The translations under genes were made by a program, and so were the position numbers. The notes under the pieces are model-generated. The model was not told where the DNA came from and did no database searches. It saw only the letters and a program-made list of their open reading frames with translations. 64,000 nucleotides of DNA. Origin: Actinomadura mexicana. GTDB taxonomy: Bacteria; Actinomycetota; Actinomycetes; Streptosporangiales; Streptosporangiaceae. This document shows positions 18,297-44,003 of the stretch, one piece after another; the stretch's first letter is position 1, and each line of letters begins with the position of its first letter. The DNA is taken from positions 496,001-560,000 of the forward strand of contig NZ_FZNP01000004.1 of NCBI RefSeq assembly GCF_900188105.1. Direction: 5' to 3'.

Positions 18297-18325
18297 CCCC
18301 CTAAGTTCCGCCCCGTGCCCCCTAA
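18297..18325 (-). promoter_or_regulatory. paired TTAGGGGG boxes upstream of the esterase gene
   Basis: CCCCCTAA occurs at 18297-18304 and again at 18318-18325, exactly 21 bp (two helical turns) apart. Read toward the esterase the boxes are TTAGGGGGC. They resemble the TAGGGGT element of the PKS promoters. They lie about 135-165 bp upstream of the esterase start, in the 193-bp gap between it and the end of the ABC permease gene. Confidence 0.45.
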
Positions 18326-18354
18326 TCCGGCGCCCGGCGGGCCCGCCGCGCCGG

Positions 18355-19203
18355 TCAGCCCCGCCTGCCGTAGAGGTGGAGGGTGAGCGGCCCGCACACT
18401 CCGGCGATGGCGGCGATCGCGAGGAGCGACCAGGCGAGGGATCCACCGGAGGCACTGCCGTCGTTCATCAGCTCCCTGGCCGTGGTCGCGACATGGCTGA
18501 GCGGGTTGACGTCGACGAAGGCCTGGAGCCAGCCCGGCATGGTGTCGGGCTCGACGAAGATGTTGCTGGCGAACGAGAGCGGCATCAGCACGAGGTTGGC
18601 GATGCTGATGACGACGGCCGGGTCGGGTATGAGCAGGGCGACCACCGCCCACAGCAGCGACAGGGCGAGCCCGAAGGCGACGACCAGGGCCATCGCGGCG
18701 AGCACCCCCGGTGCGCCGCCGCCGGGGCGGTAGCCCATGATCAGTCCGAGGGCCACCACCATGACCGAGGCGAACAGGTAACGGGCGGCGTCGCTGAGCA
18801 GGCCGCCGAGCACGAAGGCGCCGCGCCAGACCGACAGCGATCGGAAGCGGTCGAAGGCACCGGTCGTCACGTCCTGGGCGAGCCGGGCGCCGCCGTACAT
18901 GGTCACGATGGCGATGCTCATGCTGAGCGTGCCGGGGAGCAGGACCTTGAGGTAGTCGCCGGGCGAGCCGCTGATGGCGCCGCCGAACAGGTAGGTGAAC
19001 AGCACGGTGATCAGCAGGGGGATGGCGACCGAGTCCACCAGCTGCTTGGGATCGTGCTTGATCTTGAGCATGGCCCGCCGGCCGAAGGTCGCGGAGGCGA
19101 TGAGCGCCCCGGCGCCGCGGGGCGGCCGGCTCACCGAGAGCAGGATGTCGATCCGTTCGGTCTCTGCCGCGCCGGGGCGCGTGGCGGCGGCCGGGGTGCT
19201 CAT
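18355..19203 (-). CDS. ABC-2 type permease, DrrB-like
   Basis: The 282-residue membrane protein has six hydrophobic segments beginning near VDSVAIPLLITVLFTYLF, and MYGGARLAQDVTTGAFDRFRSL, the conserved cytoplasmic loop of DrrB-type antibiotic export permeases. The C-terminal part has NPLSHVATTARELM, also family-typical. Its ATG overlaps the stop of the ATPase gene (ATGA). With that ATPase it should form an exporter for a hydrophobic cluster product. It lies between the diterpene and PKS loci and could serve either. Confidence 0.88.
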   Translation of the reverse strand: MSTPAAATRPGAAETERIDILLSVSRPPRGAGALIASATFGRRAMLKIKHDPKQLVDSVAIPLLITVLFTYLFGGAISGSPGDYLKVLLPGTLSMSIAIVTMYGGARLAQDVTTGAFDRFRSLSVWRGAFVLGGLLSDAARYLFASVMVVALGLIMGYRPGGGAPGVLAAMALVVAFGLALSLLWAVVALLIPDPAVVISIANLVLMPLSFASNIFVEPDTMPGWLQAFVDVNPLSHVATTARELMNDGSASGGSLAWSLLAIAAIAGVCGPLTLHLYGRRG

Positions 19204-20201
19204 GCGTTCACGTCCTCCTGGTCGGTGGCGGCCGGTTCGGGCGTATGGCCGGTCAGGGCGAGGAAGGTCTCGTCCAGGCTGGGCTGGCCGAGGGCGACCT
19301 CGGCGATGCCCACCCGGGCCTCGGCGAGCCGGGTCATGGCGTGCCCGACCAGCCGGCCCGCGTCCGCCCCGTCCGCGGGGGCGGTGAGCAGCACGGACAG
19401 GGCGAGCGGGTCGTCGGCGAGCTGGACCGTCCCCCGCAGGGCGCCGGCCAGCACCTGCTGCGCCTGCGGACGCTGGTCGCCGTCGAGGAGCCGGACGTGC
19501 AGGGTGCCCGATCCGACCCGGGACTTCAGCTGGGCGCTGGTGCCCTCGGCCACGATCCGGCCGCGGTCGATGACCGCGATCTGCTCGGCGAGCTGGTCGG
19601 CCTCCTCCAGGTACTGGGTGGTGAGCAGCACCGTGGTACCGGCCGCGGCGATCCGGCGGACCAGCTCCCACACCTGGTTGCGGCTGCGCGGGTCCAGGCC
19701 GGTGGTCGGCTCGTCGAGGAACAGCAGGTCGGGGGGCACGATCAGGCTGGCCGCGATGTCCAGCCGGCGGCGCATTCCGCCCGAGTACCCGCCCACGGTG
19801 CGGCCGCCGGCGTCGGTCAGCTCGAAGGCGGCGAGCAGGTCGTCGGCCCGCCGCCTGCCGGCGCCGCGGGACAGGCCGTGGAGGCGGCCGAGGATGTTCA
19901 GGTTCTCGTATCCGGTCAGATCCTCGTCGAGGGCGGCGAACTGGCCGGTCACCGACACCCGTGCCCGGATCTTGGACCGCTCGCCGGCCAGATCGTGGCC
20001 GAGGACGCGGGCGGTGCCGCCGTCGGGGCGGGTCAGGGTGGCCAGGATGCGGATCGTGGTGGTCTTGCCCGCCCCGTTGGGGCCGAGGAACCCGAAGACC
20101 TGGCCGCGCCGGACCATGAGGTCGATCCCGTCGAGAGCCCGGGTCTCGCCGTAGCGCTTGACCAGGCCGTGCGCCTCGATCGCCGGACGGTCCCCGCCCA
20201 T
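19200..20201 (-). CDS. ABC transporter ATPase, DrrA-like
   Basis: The 333-residue product has Walker A GPNGAGKTTT near residue 40, the ABC signature SGGMRRRLDIA, Walker B LLFLDEPTTGLD, and a C-terminal DrrA extension (QPSLDETFLALTGH). The ATG at 20201 has AAGGA 4 bp upstream. An in-frame ATG at 20216 lies inside the operator palindrome and is less likely. It is the first gene of the two-gene export operon, divergent from a TetR gene and therefore probably induced by the exported compound. Confidence 0.9.
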   Translation of the reverse strand: MGGDRPAIEAHGLVKRYGETRALDGIDLMVRRGQVFGFLGPNGAGKTTTIRILATLTRPDGGTARVLGHDLAGERSKIRARVSVTGQFAALDEDLTGYENLNILGRLHGLSRGAGRRRADDLLAAFELTDAGGRTVGGYSGGMRRRLDIAASLIVPPDLLFLDEPTTGLDPRSRNQVWELVRRIAAAGTTVLLTTQYLEEADQLAEQIAVIDRGRIVAEGTSAQLKSRVGSGTLHVRLLDGDQRPQAQQVLAGALRGTVQLADDPLALSVLLTAPADGADAGRLVGHAMTRLAEARVGIAEVALGQPSLDETFLALTGHTPEPAATDQEDVNA

Positions 20202-20209
20202 GCTGTCCT

Positions 20210-20251
20210 TTGACATGCTGTAAGAGTTGACTATCTCTTACAGCTTGTCAA
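20210..20251. promoter_or_regulatory. 42-bp interrupted palindrome, TetR operator of the ABC exporter
   Basis: The order is TTGACA, TG, CTGTAAGAG, 8-bp spacer TTGACTAT, CTCTTACAG, CT, TGTCAA. Both the 9-bp inner arms and the 6-bp outer arms are perfect inverted repeats; only the two dinucleotides between them fail to pair. The outer TGTCAA read leftward is a consensus -35 (TTGACA) for the ABC operon. The spacer contains TTGACT, a possible -35 for the rightward tetR. Binding here would cover both promoters. Confidence 0.85.
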
Positions 20252-20281
20252 GGTTGTCGGCGAACGGATATCGTCACTGGA

Positions 20282-20899
20282 ATGGAGGACACGCTCGACA
20301 CCGCCGCGCCGACCCGCCCCCGGCGCTCCGACGCTCGGCGCAGCATCGACGCCATCCTCAACGCGGCCCGCATCGTGCTCGGCGAGCGGCCCGACGCCAG
20401 CGTGGAAGAGATCGCCACCAAGGCCCAGGTCACCCGCCAGACCGTCTACGCGCACTTCCCCTCGCGCGACGCCCTCGTCGACGCCCTCATCGAGGCCGCG
20501 GCCGCCGAGTACCTCGCCGCGCTCGACGCCGCCGGCCTCGACACCGCCCCGCCCCCCGAGGCGCTCGCCCAGTTCCTGGACGCCGGCTGGCGATTCCTGG
20601 GCCGCCACCCGCTCCTGCTCAACCCCACCGCGCCCCGGATCCCGCGGCCCGACGGCCGCAACCCCCTGGACGTCGTGCCCCCGCGGCTCGAACGGCTCGT
20701 CCGGCGAGGCCAGAGCACGGGGCACTTCGACCGGTCGACCTCCTCCGCCTGGCTCGCCGCCGCCATCATCGGCCTCCAGCACACCGCCGCGGCGGAGGTC
20801 ACCGCCGGCCGCCTCACCACCGGTGATGCGGCGGAGCTGTGCCTGGAGAGCACCCTGCGCCTCTGCGGCGGCGGCCGCCCGGCCGCGGGACGCGACTGA
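20282..20899 (+). CDS. TetR-family repressor of the ABC exporter
   Basis: The 205-residue product has an N-terminal helix-turn-helix (ASVEEIATKAQVTRQTVYAHFPSR, residues about 40-63) and a variable ligand domain rich in Ala and Pro. The ATG at 20282 is 31 bp past the operator. It is divergent from the DrrAB-like operon. It ends 11 bp before the convergent stop of the second PKS gene, which sets the left boundary of the PKS locus. Confidence 0.88.
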   Translation: MEDTLDTAAPTRPRRSDARRSIDAILNAARIVLGERPDASVEEIATKAQVTRQTVYAHFPSRDALVDALIEAAAAEYLAALDAAGLDTAPPPEALAQFLDAGWRFLGRHPLLLNPTAPRIPRPDGRNPLDVVPPRLERLVRRGQSTGHFDRSTSSAWLAAAIIGLQHTAAAEVTAGRLTTGDAAELCLESTLRLCGGGRPAAGRD

Positions 20900-20910
20900 C
20901 GGCACGGGCG

Positions 20911-23900
20911 CTACGTGGCGTCCGAGGAGTCGCCGTCGATGAGAGCGAACAGCTCGTCGTCGGTGGCGGAATCGAGGGCGGCGGCTGTCGCCTCGTGGGC
21001 CGCCGCCTCGGGCGCCGGTCCCCCGCCGTTCCGGTGAGCGTCGTTCCATCGGTTCAGCAGCGTCTGGAGGCGGCCGGTGATCCTGCCCCGCAGGTCCTCC
21101 CCCGGCTCGCCCCGCAGGAGCGCCTTCTCCAGCCGCTCGATCTCCTCGATCAGCGGCTCGGGCCCCGGCGCCGCGTCAGGGGCGAGCCTCGTCCGCAGAT
21201 GGGCGGCGAGTTCGGCCGGAGTGGGATGGTCGAAGACCAGCGTCGCCGGGAACCGGCAGCCGGTCGCGCCGGCCAGCCTGTTGCGGAGGTCGACGGCGGT
21301 GAGGGAGTCGAAGCCGAGGTCCCGGAACGGGCTGTCCGGATCCAGGGTCTCCGCGTCGCCGCCGCCCAGCGCGACGGCGGCGTGCGACCGGACGAGGTGG
21401 AGCAGGAAGCGCCGCTGCCCGGCCTCGTCCAGCGATGCGAGCTGCTCCGCCACCCCGGCGGCCGGGTCGACGCCCGCCGTCCGGGCCGGGACCGGCGCGC
21501 TGATCAGTCCGCGCCACAGCGCCGGAAGGGAGCCGTCGCGGGCGAGGGCCCGGAGCCGGCCCGTGCGGACGGCGGAGGCCAGCAGGACGGGTTCGGCGGA
21601 GCCGCGCGCGGCGTCGAAGAGGGCCAGCGCCTGAGGCGTGGGCAGGGGCGCGAAGTACCCGGTGATACGGGCCCGGTCGGAACCGGTGAGGCCGGCGGTC
21701 AGCCCGCTGGTCGCCTCCCACAGGCCCCACGCCACCGACGTCGCCGGCAGGCCCGCGGCCCGCCGGTGGCAGCAGAGCGCGTCGAGGAACACGTTCGCGG
21801 CGGCGTAGTTGCCCTGCCCCGGCGCTCCGGTCAGCCCGGCTCCCGAGGAGAACACCACGAACTGCGCCAGGCCGGCCTCCGCGGTGAGCTCGTGCAGGTG
21901 CAGCGCCGCGTCGACCTTGGGCCGCATGACCGCGTCGATCCTGTCCGCGGTGAGCGAGGGCAGGGTCTGGTCGTCGAGGATCCCGGCGGCGTGCACCACC
22001 ATCGTCAGCGGATGCTCGGCCGGAACCGCGGCCAGAGCCCGGGCAAGGGCGGCCCGGTCCGCGACGTCGCAGGCGGACGTCTCCACCGTGGCGCCCAGCT
22101 CGGTCAGACCGGCCCGGACGGCGTCGGCGCCCGGCGCCTCCGGCCCGCGGCGACCGAGCAGCAGGAAGTGCCTCGCCCCGCGCTCGGCGAGATGGCGCGC
22201 GACGAGTCCGGCCAGGGTCCCGGTCCCCCCGGTGATGAGCACCGTCCCCTCGGGGTCCGGCGCCGGCGGGACGGTCAGCACGATCTTGCCCACATGCCGG
22301 GCCCGGCTCATGAACCGGAACGCCGGTATCGCGTCGCGGACGTCCCAGGCGGTCACGGGCAGCGGCTCCAGCGCGCCGGTGCGGAACAGCTCCATGATCT
22401 CGGAGAGCATCTCCCCGATGCGGTCCGGTCCCGCCTCGTTCAGCTCGAACGCGCGGTAACCGATCCCGGGATGGCCGCCGCGGACGTCGCCGGGGTCCCG
22501 GACGTCCGTCTTCCCCATCTCGACGAACCGGCCGCCGGGCCGCCGCGTCAGCCGCAGCGAGGCGTCGACGAACTCCCCGGCCAGCGAGTTGAGCACCACG
22601 TCGACGCCCTGCCCTGCGGTCGCCTCGGCGAAATGCCGCTCGAAGTCGAGTGTGCGGCTCGACGCGATGTGCGCGTCGTCCAGTCCGGCGGACCTCAGGA
22701 CCGGCCACTTGCCCTGGCCGGCGGTCGCGAACACCTGGGCGCCGCGGTGCCTCGCCAGCTGAATCGCCGCCATGCCGACCCCGCCGGCGCCCGCGTGCAC
22801 GAGCACGGACTCGCCCGGCCGGAGCCCGGCCAGGTCGAAGAGCGCGTAGTGCGCGGTCAGGAAGGCCACGGGCACGGACGCGGCCTCCTCGAACGACCAG
22901 TTCCGGGGAATCCTGGCCAGCAGGCGGTGATCGGTCACCGCCACCGGGCCGAACGCGCCGGCCAGCAGGCCCAGCACGCGGTCCCCGGGCTCCAGGTCGT
23001 GCACGTCGCCGCCGACGGCGGTGACGATCCCCGCGCCCTCGCCGCCCAGGTCCGCCTCGTCCGGGATCAGCCCCAGCGCGACGACCACGTCATGGAAGTT
23101 GAGCCCGGCCGCGCGCACCGCCACCCGTACCTCGCGAGGGCCGAGCGGGCCGGTGGGCGGGGGGCGTTCCGCCAGCACCAGCCCCTCCAGCGTCCGGGTG
23201 CCGGCGCACTCCAGGCGCCAGGCGGCCGCGCCCGCGGGCGGGATCAGGCTCTCGCCACCGTCTGCCCGGGCGAGCCGCGGCACCAGCAGTTCGCCGGAAC
23301 GGACCGCGAGCTGGGGCTCCCCGCAGGCCGCCAGCTCCGCCCAGACCTCCCCCGATCCGCCGGTGTCCGGCGAGGTGCCGTCGTCGACAAGCACGAACCG
23401 GTCCGGGTTCTCCGTCTGGGCCGTGCGCACCAGGCCCCACACGGCGGCCGAGGCCAGGTCCGCGACATCGTCCCCGTCCCGTGCCGCGACCGCGCCCTGC
23501 GTCCTGACCACCAGGCTGCCGGCGCTGAGAACATCGTCCGCCAGCCAGGCCTGCACCTCCCTCAGCGCCGCCGCGGTGACCGTCCGGACGCGGGCGGCCA
23601 GGTCCGTATCGCCACCGGACGAGGCATCCTCGGCCCCGGGGCCGCACCACACCGCCAGATCCGGTGCGGGAGCTCCCTCGGCGATCGCCGCGCGGAGCCC
23701 GGCCACGTCGCGGTACTCGCCGACGACCGCGCCGGAATCACCGAGCCGCCGCGCGACCTCCGCCCCGTCCGCGCCCAGGACCGCCCATCGCGGCCGGCGC
23801 GCCGCCGGACCGGCCGCGGGCCGCGTGAGAGGTACCCAGTCGAGCCGGAACAGGGCGTCGCGCAGAGCACCCGCGCTCGGCGCGCGCAGCTGCCCCGCCG

Positions 23901-26900
23901 ACACCGGCCGAACGACGACGGCGCCCACCGAGAGCACGGGCCGCCCGTCGAGGTCCGCGGCCGTCAGCGCCGCCCGGTCAGGGCCGGTCCGCCGCACCCT
24001 GACCCGCAGGTCGGCCGCGCCCGGCGCCGCGAGCGCCGCCCTTGCGAACACGAACGGCAGCCGGACGCCCGCACCGGGCGGGTCCTCCTCCGCGAACAGC
24101 AGGCCCGCCGCCTGAACCGCCGCGTCCAGAAGCGCGGGGTGGACCCCGAATCGCCCGGCTTCGCCGCGCTGCGGGGCGGGCAGGCCGACCTCGGCGAAGA
24201 CGTCGTCTCCGCGGCGCCAGGCCCTGCGTATCCCGCGGAAGGCCTCGCCGTACCCGTATCCCCGCTCCGCGAACTCCTCGTAGAGCCGGTCCGCGGGCAG
24301 GGCCTCCGCGCCGGCCGGCGGCCAGGTCACGAGGTCGCCGGCGTCCTGCGCGAAGGGCGAGCCGGTCAGCTCGCCGACGGCGTTCGCCGTCCATTCGCCG
24401 TCCACGGACGTGTCCTCGGGCCTGGAGTGCACGGTCACCGGGCGCCTGCCCGAGCCGTCCGGCGCACCGGCCACCACCTGGACCTGGACCGCCCCCGCGG
24501 AGGGGATCTCCAAGGGGGCCTCCAGCGCCAGCTCCTCGATCCCGGAGCAGCCGGCCTCCGCCGCGGCCCGCAGCGCCAGCTCGACGAACGCCGTGCCGGG
24601 AAGCAGCACGCGGTCACCGACCGCGTGGTCGGCCAGCCACCGGTGGGTCTGCAGCGACAGGCGGCCGGACAGCACCACGGCTCCGCCGCTGTCGGCGATG
24701 TCCATCGCGGCGCCCAGGAGGGGGTGCTCGCCGGCGCGCAGGCCCGCCTTCGCGAGGGCGTCCCCGGAAGGCGCCGAGGGCTCCTGCCAGTAGCGCCGCC
24801 GCTGGAACGCGTACGAGGGCAGCTCGGCGCCGCTCCCGCGGTGACCGGGCCGCGCCTCCCCGCCGAGCAGTGCCTCCCAGCCGACCGGCACGCCGCCGAC
24901 GTAGGCCCGCGCGACCGAGGCGAGGAAGTCGTCCGGGCCTCCGCGGTCGCGGTGCAGCGATCCGACGACGACCGCGGAGGCGTCCGCATCGGCGATCGTC
25001 TCCTCGATCCCCACGGTCAGTACCGGGTGCGGGCTCGACTCCACGAACAGCTCGTGGCCTCGCTCCAGCAGGGCCCGGGTGACCTCGTCGAACCGCACCG
25101 GCTGCCGGAGGTTGCGGTACCAGTAGCCCGCGTCGAGCGCGGTGGTGTCCAGCCGCTCGCCGGTGACCGCCGAGTAGAAGGGGACGCGCGAGAGGACAGG
25201 GGTGACGCCACCGAGCCGCGCGAGCAGGTCGTCCTTGATCCGCTCGACGTGCGGCGAGTGCGAGGCGTAGTCGACCGGCAGCCGCCGTACCCGCACCTCG
25301 GAGTCCCGATGCCCGGCCACCAGCTCGGCCACCGCGCCGGCGTCGCCCGAGACCACCACCGACCCGGGCCCGTTCACCGCGGCGACCGACAACCGGCCGT
25401 CCCAACGCGTGAGCAGCCCCTCGGCCTCCTCGCGCCCGAGGCCCACGGACGCCATCGCCCCCCGCCCGGACAGCGCGCCCAGGGCCTGGCTTCGCAGCGC
25501 CACCACGCGCGCCGCGTCCTCCAGGGTCAGCCCGCCCGCCACGCAGGCGGCCGCGATCTCGCCCTGGGAATGCCCGGCCACCGCGGCGGGCACGACGCCC
25601 GCGTGCTCCCACAGGGCCGCCAGCGACACCATGATCGCGAACAGCGCCGGCTGCACGACGTCCACCCGGTCCAGGTCCGGGGCACCGGCCGTGCCGCGGA
25701 GCACGTCGCGCACGGACCATCCCGTGAAGGGGGCGAGTGCCCGGTCGCATTCGTCGAACCTGTCACGGAACACCGGGCTCGCCGCCAGCAGCCCGAGCGC
25801 CATTCCCGGCCACTGCGATCCCTGCCCGGGGAAGACCAGCACCGCCTCGCCGGTACGGCCGCGTGCCGCGCCCTCGACCAGCCCCGGCGCGGGCTCGCCC
25901 CGGGCGAGGGCGCGCAGTCCGGTGAGCAGCTCGGTTCGGGTGGTGCCGAGGGCGACCGCCCGGTGGGACAGTCCCGCACGCCGGGCCAGCGAGCGCGCGG
26001 CGTCGCGCGGGTCCAGGTCCTCGCAGGCCGCGAGGAACTCCGCCAGCCGGGCGGCCTGCCCGCGCAGCCCCCGCTCGCCTCGCCCCGACACCACCCACGG
26101 CACCACCGGCGGCTCCTCCCCCGCCTGGACGGCATGGCCGTTCTCCGCGGGCCGCGGGGCGGCGGCCGCGCCGTCGCTGGGCGGCTGTTCGAGGACGAGG
26201 TGGGCGTTGGTGCCGCTGACCCCGAACGAGGACACCCCGGCACGCCGCGGATGCCCGCCGTCGGGCCACGGCACAGCCTCCACGGCGAGCCGGACCGCCC
26301 CCGCGGACCAGTCGACATGCCGGCTCGGCTCGTCCACGTGCAGCGTCGCGGGCACCACGCCGTGCCGCATCGCCAGCACCATCTTCATCACCCCGGCGGC
26401 CCCCGCCGCCGCCTGGGTGTGGCCGATGTTCGACTTGACCGACCCCAGCACCAGCGGCCGGCCGGCGCGGCGGTCCTGCCCGTAGGTCGCCAGCAGCGCC
26501 TGCGCCTCGATCGGGTCGCCCAGCGTGGTGCCCGTCCCGTGCGCCTCCACCACGTCCACATCACCGGCGGCGAGCCCCGCGGCCCGGAGCGCCGCGCGGA
26601 TCACCCGCTGCTGCGAGGGCCCGTTCGGTGCCGTCAGCCCGCTGGACGCGCCGTCCTGGTTCACCGCGGAGCCCCGGATGACGGCCAAGATCTCGTGTCC
26701 ACGGCGCCGGGCCTCCGACAGGGGCTCGACGAGAAGCAGGGCGACGCCCTCCGCGAACCCGAATCCGTCGGCGGTGTCGGCGAACGCCTTGCACCGCCCG
26801 TCCGGGGACAGGGCGCGCTGCCGGCTGAACTCGACGATCACCTTCGGACTCGACATGACCGCCACCCCGCCGGCCACCGCCATCGAGCACTCCCCCGCCC

Positions 26901-27540
26901 GCAGCGCCTGGCACGCCAGATGCAGCGCCACCAGCGACGACGAGCACGCCGTGTCCACCGTGACCGCCGGGCCCTCCAACCCGAACACGTACGACACCCG
27001 CCCGGACACCACGCTCGGCGTGGTCCCGGTCACCGCGTACCCCTCCACGTGGGGGTAGTCCGAAGGCCCGGCACCGACGAAGACCCCCGTGCGGCTCCCC
27101 TTCAGGCCCGCCGGGTCCACTCCGGCATGCTCGAACAGCTCCCAGCCGGCCTCCAGGAGCAGCCGCTGACGGGGATCCATTGCCTGCGCCTCGCGCGGGG
27201 AGATCCCGAAGAACTCCGCGTCGAAATCCGCCACCTGCTCCAGGAAGCCGCCCTCGCGCACGTACGAGGTCCCGAGGTGATCGGGATCCGGATCGAACAG
27301 CCCCGCCAGATCCCAGCCCCGGTCGCCGGGGAACCCCGACACCGCGTCACGACCGCCGGCCAGCAGCCGCCAGTACTCCTGCGGCGAGGCCACGCCTCCC
27401 GGGAGCCGGCAGGCCATCCCCACGATCGCCACCGGTTCGCCGAGCGTCGCCTCGAGCTCCTCGTTCCGCAGGCGCAGGCGCCGGGTCTCCTTCACCGACT
27501 CCCGCAGGGCGCTGGTGATCTGTTCGATTGATGCAGTCAT
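20911..27540 (-). CDS. type I PKS, one module: KS-AT-DH-ER-KR-ACP (module 4)
   Basis: The 2209-residue product starts with a coiled docking segment ([14 protein letters not shown]). KS has DTACSSS near residue 199 with both His motifs. AT has GHSQGE near 659 and YASH near 759, the methylmalonyl signature. DH has [10 protein letters not shown] near 972; the usual Gly four residues after His is Asp, but DAAVQ is present. ER has the NADPH loop [11 protein letters not shown] near 1584. KR has GGTGTL near 1776, LDD (B-type) and the active Tyr in [12 protein letters not shown] has GFDSL near 2077. A C-terminal docking tail follows ([11 protein letters not shown]). Full reduction of one methylmalonyl unit is predicted. 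The ATG has GGAGTGAGG upstream, 7 bp after the previous gene. With no thioesterase domain, the chain must pass to another protein, most likely the divergent PKS at 47392. Confidence 0.93.
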   Translation of the reverse strand: MTASIEQITSALRESVKETRRLRLRNEELEATLGEPVAIVGMACRLPGGVASPQEYWRLLAGGRDAVSGFPGDRGWDLAGLFDPDPDHLGTSYVREGGFLEQVADFDAEFFGISPREAQAMDPRQRLLLEAGWELFEHAGVDPAGLKGSRTGVFVGAGPSDYPHVEGYAVTGTTPSVVSGRVSYVFGLEGPAVTVDTACSSSLVALHLACQALRAGECSMAVAGGVAVMSSPKVIVEFSRQRALSPDGRCKAFADTADGFGFAEGVALLLVEPLSEARRRGHEILAVIRGSAVNQDGASSGLTAPNGPSQQRVIRAALRAAGLAAGDVDVVEAHGTGTTLGDPIEAQALLATYGQDRRAGRPLVLGSVKSNIGHTQAAAGAAGVMKMVLAMRHGVVPATLHVDEPSRHVDWSAGAVRLAVEAVPWPDGGHPRRAGVSSFGVSGTNAHLVLEQPPSDGAAAAPRPAENGHAVQAGEEPPVVPWVVSGRGERGLRGQAARLAEFLAACEDLDPRDAARSLARRAGLSHRAVALGTTRTELLTGLRALARGEPAPGLVEGAARGRTGEAVLVFPGQGSQWPGMALGLLAASPVFRDRFDECDRALAPFTGWSVRDVLRGTAGAPDLDRVDVVQPALFAIMVSLAALWEHAGVVPAAVAGHSQGEIAAACVAGGLTLEDAARVVALRSQALGALSGRGAMASVGLGREEAEGLLTRWDGRLSVAAVNGPGSVVVSGDAGAVAELVAGHRDSEVRVRRLPVDYASHSPHVERIKDDLLARLGGVTPVLSRVPFYSAVTGERLDTTALDAGYWYRNLRQPVRFDEVTRALLERGHELFVESSPHPVLTVGIEETIADADASAVVVGSLHRDRGGPDDFLASVARAYVGGVPVGWEALLGGEARPGHRGSGAELPSYAFQRRRYWQEPSAPSGDALAKAGLRAGEHPLLGAAMDIADSGGAVVLSGRLSLQTHRWLADHAVGDRVLLPGTAFVELALRAAAEAGCSGIEELALEAPLEIPSAGAVQVQVVAGAPDGSGRRPVTVHSRPEDTSVDGEWTANAVGELTGSPFAQDAGDLVTWPPAGAEALPADRLYEEFAERGYGYGEAFRGIRRAWRRGDDVFAEVGLPAPQRGEAGRFGVHPALLDAAVQAAGLLFAEEDPPGAGVRLPFVFARAALAAPGAADLRVRVRRTGPDRAALTAADLDGRPVLSVGAVVVRPVSAGQLRAPSAGALRDALFRLDWVPLTRPAAGPAARRPRWAVLGADGAEVARRLGDSGAVVGEYRDVAGLRAAIAEGAPAPDLAVWCGPGAEDASSGGDTDLAARVRTVTAAALREVQAWLADDVLSAGSLVVRTQGAVAARDGDDVADLASAAVWGLVRTAQTENPDRFVLVDDGTSPDTGGSGEVWAELAACGEPQLAVRSGELLVPRLARADGGESLIPPAGAAAWRLECAGTRTLEGLVLAERPPPTGPLGPREVRVAVRAAGLNFHDVVVALGLIPDEADLGGEGAGIVTAVGGDVHDLEPGDRVLGLLAGAFGPVAVTDHRLLARIPRNWSFEEAASVPVAFLTAHYALFDLAGLRPGESVLVHAGAGGVGMAAIQLARHRGAQVFATAGQGKWPVLRSAGLDDAHIASSRTLDFERHFAEATAGQGVDVVLNSLAGEFVDASLRLTRRPGGRFVEMGKTDVRDPGDVRGGHPGIGYRAFELNEAGPDRIGEMLSEIMELFRTGALEPLPVTAWDVRDAIPAFRFMSRARHVGKIVLTVPPAPDPEGTVLITGGTGTLAGLVARHLAERGARHFLLLGRRGPEAPGADAVRAGLTELGATVETSACDVADRAALARALAAVPAEHPLTMVVHAAGILDDQTLPSLTADRIDAVMRPKVDAALHLHELTAEAGLAQFVVFSSGAGLTGAPGQGNYAAANVFLDALCCHRRAAGLPATSVAWGLWEATSGLTAGLTGSDRARITGYFAPLPTPQALALFDAARGSAEPVLLASAVRTGRLRALARDGSLPALWRGLISAPVPARTAGVDPAAGVAEQLASLDEAGQRRFLLHLVRSHAAVALGGGDAETLDPDSPFRDLGFDSLTAVDLRNRLAGATGCRFPATLVFDHPTPAELAAHLRTRLAPDAAPGPEPLIEEIERLEKALLRGEPGEDLRGRITGRLQTLLNRWNDAHRNGGGPAPEAAAHEATAAALDSATDDELFALIDGDSSDAT
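26190..27480 (-). repeat. KS-coding repeat, copy in module 4
   Basis: The KS-coding DNA of module 4 is nearly identical over long blocks to that of module 3 at about 32680-33960. One example is the roughly 100 bp at 26345-26445, which matches 32845-32943. Synonymous positions are conserved too, which indicates recent duplication or gene conversion rather than protein-level selection alone. Confidence 0.85.
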
Positions 27541-27547
27541 CGGGACC

Positions 27548-42598
<15,051 letters not shown>

Positions 42599-42668
42599 TG
42601 CGGATTTCCTTGCTCTCCGAGGAGGTCCGGCGTTCGCGAAGGCGGATGGGGCCCCTACACGGCGCGGG

Positions 42669-44003
42669 CTAGAAGGAGGGCGCCATGGTCGGCGCGCGGA
42701 GCGTTCCGAGGTACGGGTGCCAGAGGTGGGTGGGGTCGTCCTCCACCGCGGTCACGGTCTCTCGCATGACGCGGAGCACTTCGGGCTCCTCCTCGTCGTA
42801 GAGATCGCCCTGCAGGAGCCGGATGACGTCGAGCCGGTACCGCGGGTCCTGCACGAAGGTGGTGAAGAGGATGTTCAGCCGGTAGTAGACCGAGATGAAC
42901 TCGTACCAGTTGCGCACACCGTTGCGGATCGTCTTCTCGTACGAGGCGAACCTGGCGCGGCCGAAGTCCCCGGCGGCGGCCGCCGCGACGATGTCCTTGC
43001 TGGCCAGCCGGGCGCTGTTCAGGGCGACGCTCACCCCGCTCGAGAAGATCGGGTCGACGAAGCGCGCGGCGTCCCCGAGCAGCACGTACCGGTCGCCGCA
43101 CACCTGCCGCATGGCGTAGCTGTAGTCGCCCTCGGCCTTGAAGGGCCGGACGCGGTCCGCCCGCCGGAGCCCCTCGTGCAGGTCCGGGCGGCTCGACACC
43201 ATGTCCCAGAAGAACTTCTCGCGGTCGGTGCCCGCGGCCTTGAACCGGTGCTTCTGCGTCACGACGCCCACGCTCGTGACGGTGTCCGTGATCGGTATCT
43301 GCCAGACCCAGGTGTCGTTGACCGGCAGGAAGTGGACGTAGATGTAGTCGCCCTTCTCCCTGTCGCCGGTGAGGGCCCGCCGGTCGAGCCCGTCGAACCA
43401 GGCATGGACCGCGTACTGGTCGAAGACCGGATCCGTGTCCTTGATCCTCAACTGCCGGCCGAGCATGGTCTGGCGGCCCGAGGCGTCGACCATCATCCGG
43501 GCCGTGACCGGGACCTCGCGCGGCCCCATCCGGCAGGTCAGGGTGACCTGCTCGGGGTCGTCGAGGTCCGCGCGCAGCACCCTGATCCCCTGGAACACCC
43601 TGGCGCCCAGGCTTTCGGCGTGCTTGAGCAGGATCAGGTCGAACCGGCCGCGGTCGACGTGGAAGGTGTAGTCGCGGTCGACGCCCGGCTGGTCGCGCTC
43701 GCTGAACTCGATCTCCGCCGTGCCGAGGTCGTGGGCGAACTGCTCGGCCATGCTCGGCGAGCTCGCGGACGTCCACGCGGCGCCGTACTTCCTCGGGAAG
43801 CCGGCGCCGTCGATCTTCTCCATCGCGCCCGTCTCCAGCAGCACCCTGGTGGTGGCCGGGACGAGCGACTCGCCGACGTGCGGCCGGGGGAAGTTCTCAC
43901 CCTCGAACACCGCCACCGACAGCCCGGCCTTGGCCAGGTACGCGGCCGCACTGGACCCGGCCGGGCCGCCGCCGACGATCACGACGTCGTAGTCGGTGCT
44001 CAC
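42669..44003 (-). CDS. flavin-dependent halogenase (carrier-bound pyrrole type)
   Basis: The 444-residue enzyme uses FADH2, oxygen and chloride. Visible are the FAD motif VVIVGGGPAGSSAA, the FPRPHVGESLVP segment, and the halogenase signature W-x-W-x-I-P as WVWQIP near residue 230. A second flavin-site motif is VLLGDAARFVDPIFSSGV. The GTG at 44003 overlaps the stop of the carrier-protein gene (GTGA). In PltA-type systems such an enzyme chlorinates pyrrolyl-S-PCP, and the neighbouring proline ligase, carrier and dehydrogenase make exactly that substrate. The number and position of chlorines cannot be read from sequence. A separate flavin reductase is not seen in the window. Confidence 0.9.
   Translation of the reverse strand: MSTDYDVVIVGGGPAGSSAAAYLAKAGLSVAVFEGENFPRPHVGESLVPATTRVLLETGAMEKIDGAGFPRKYGAAWTSASSPSMAEQFAHDLGTAEIEFSERDQPGVDRDYTFHVDRGRFDLILLKHAESLGARVFQGIRVLRADLDDPEQVTLTCRMGPREVPVTARMMVDASGRQTMLGRQLRIKDTDPVFDQYAVHAWFDGLDRRALTGDREKGDYIYVHFLPVNDTWVWQIPITDTVTSVGVVTQKHRFKAAGTDREKFFWDMVSSRPDLHEGLRRADRVRPFKAEGDYSYAMRQVCGDRYVLLGDAARFVDPIFSSGVSVALNSARLASKDIVAAAAAGDFGRARFASYEKTIRNGVRNWYEFISVYYRLNILFTTFVQDPRYRLDVIRLLQGDLYDEEEPEVLRVMRETVTAVEDDPTHLWHPYLGTLRAPTMAPSF

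Noticed and set aside
17205..18455. Esterase starting at 18455
   Set aside because: The N-terminal extension is Arg-rich, unlike HSL proteins, and overlaps the ABC permease gene; ATG 18161 has a good ribosome-binding site.
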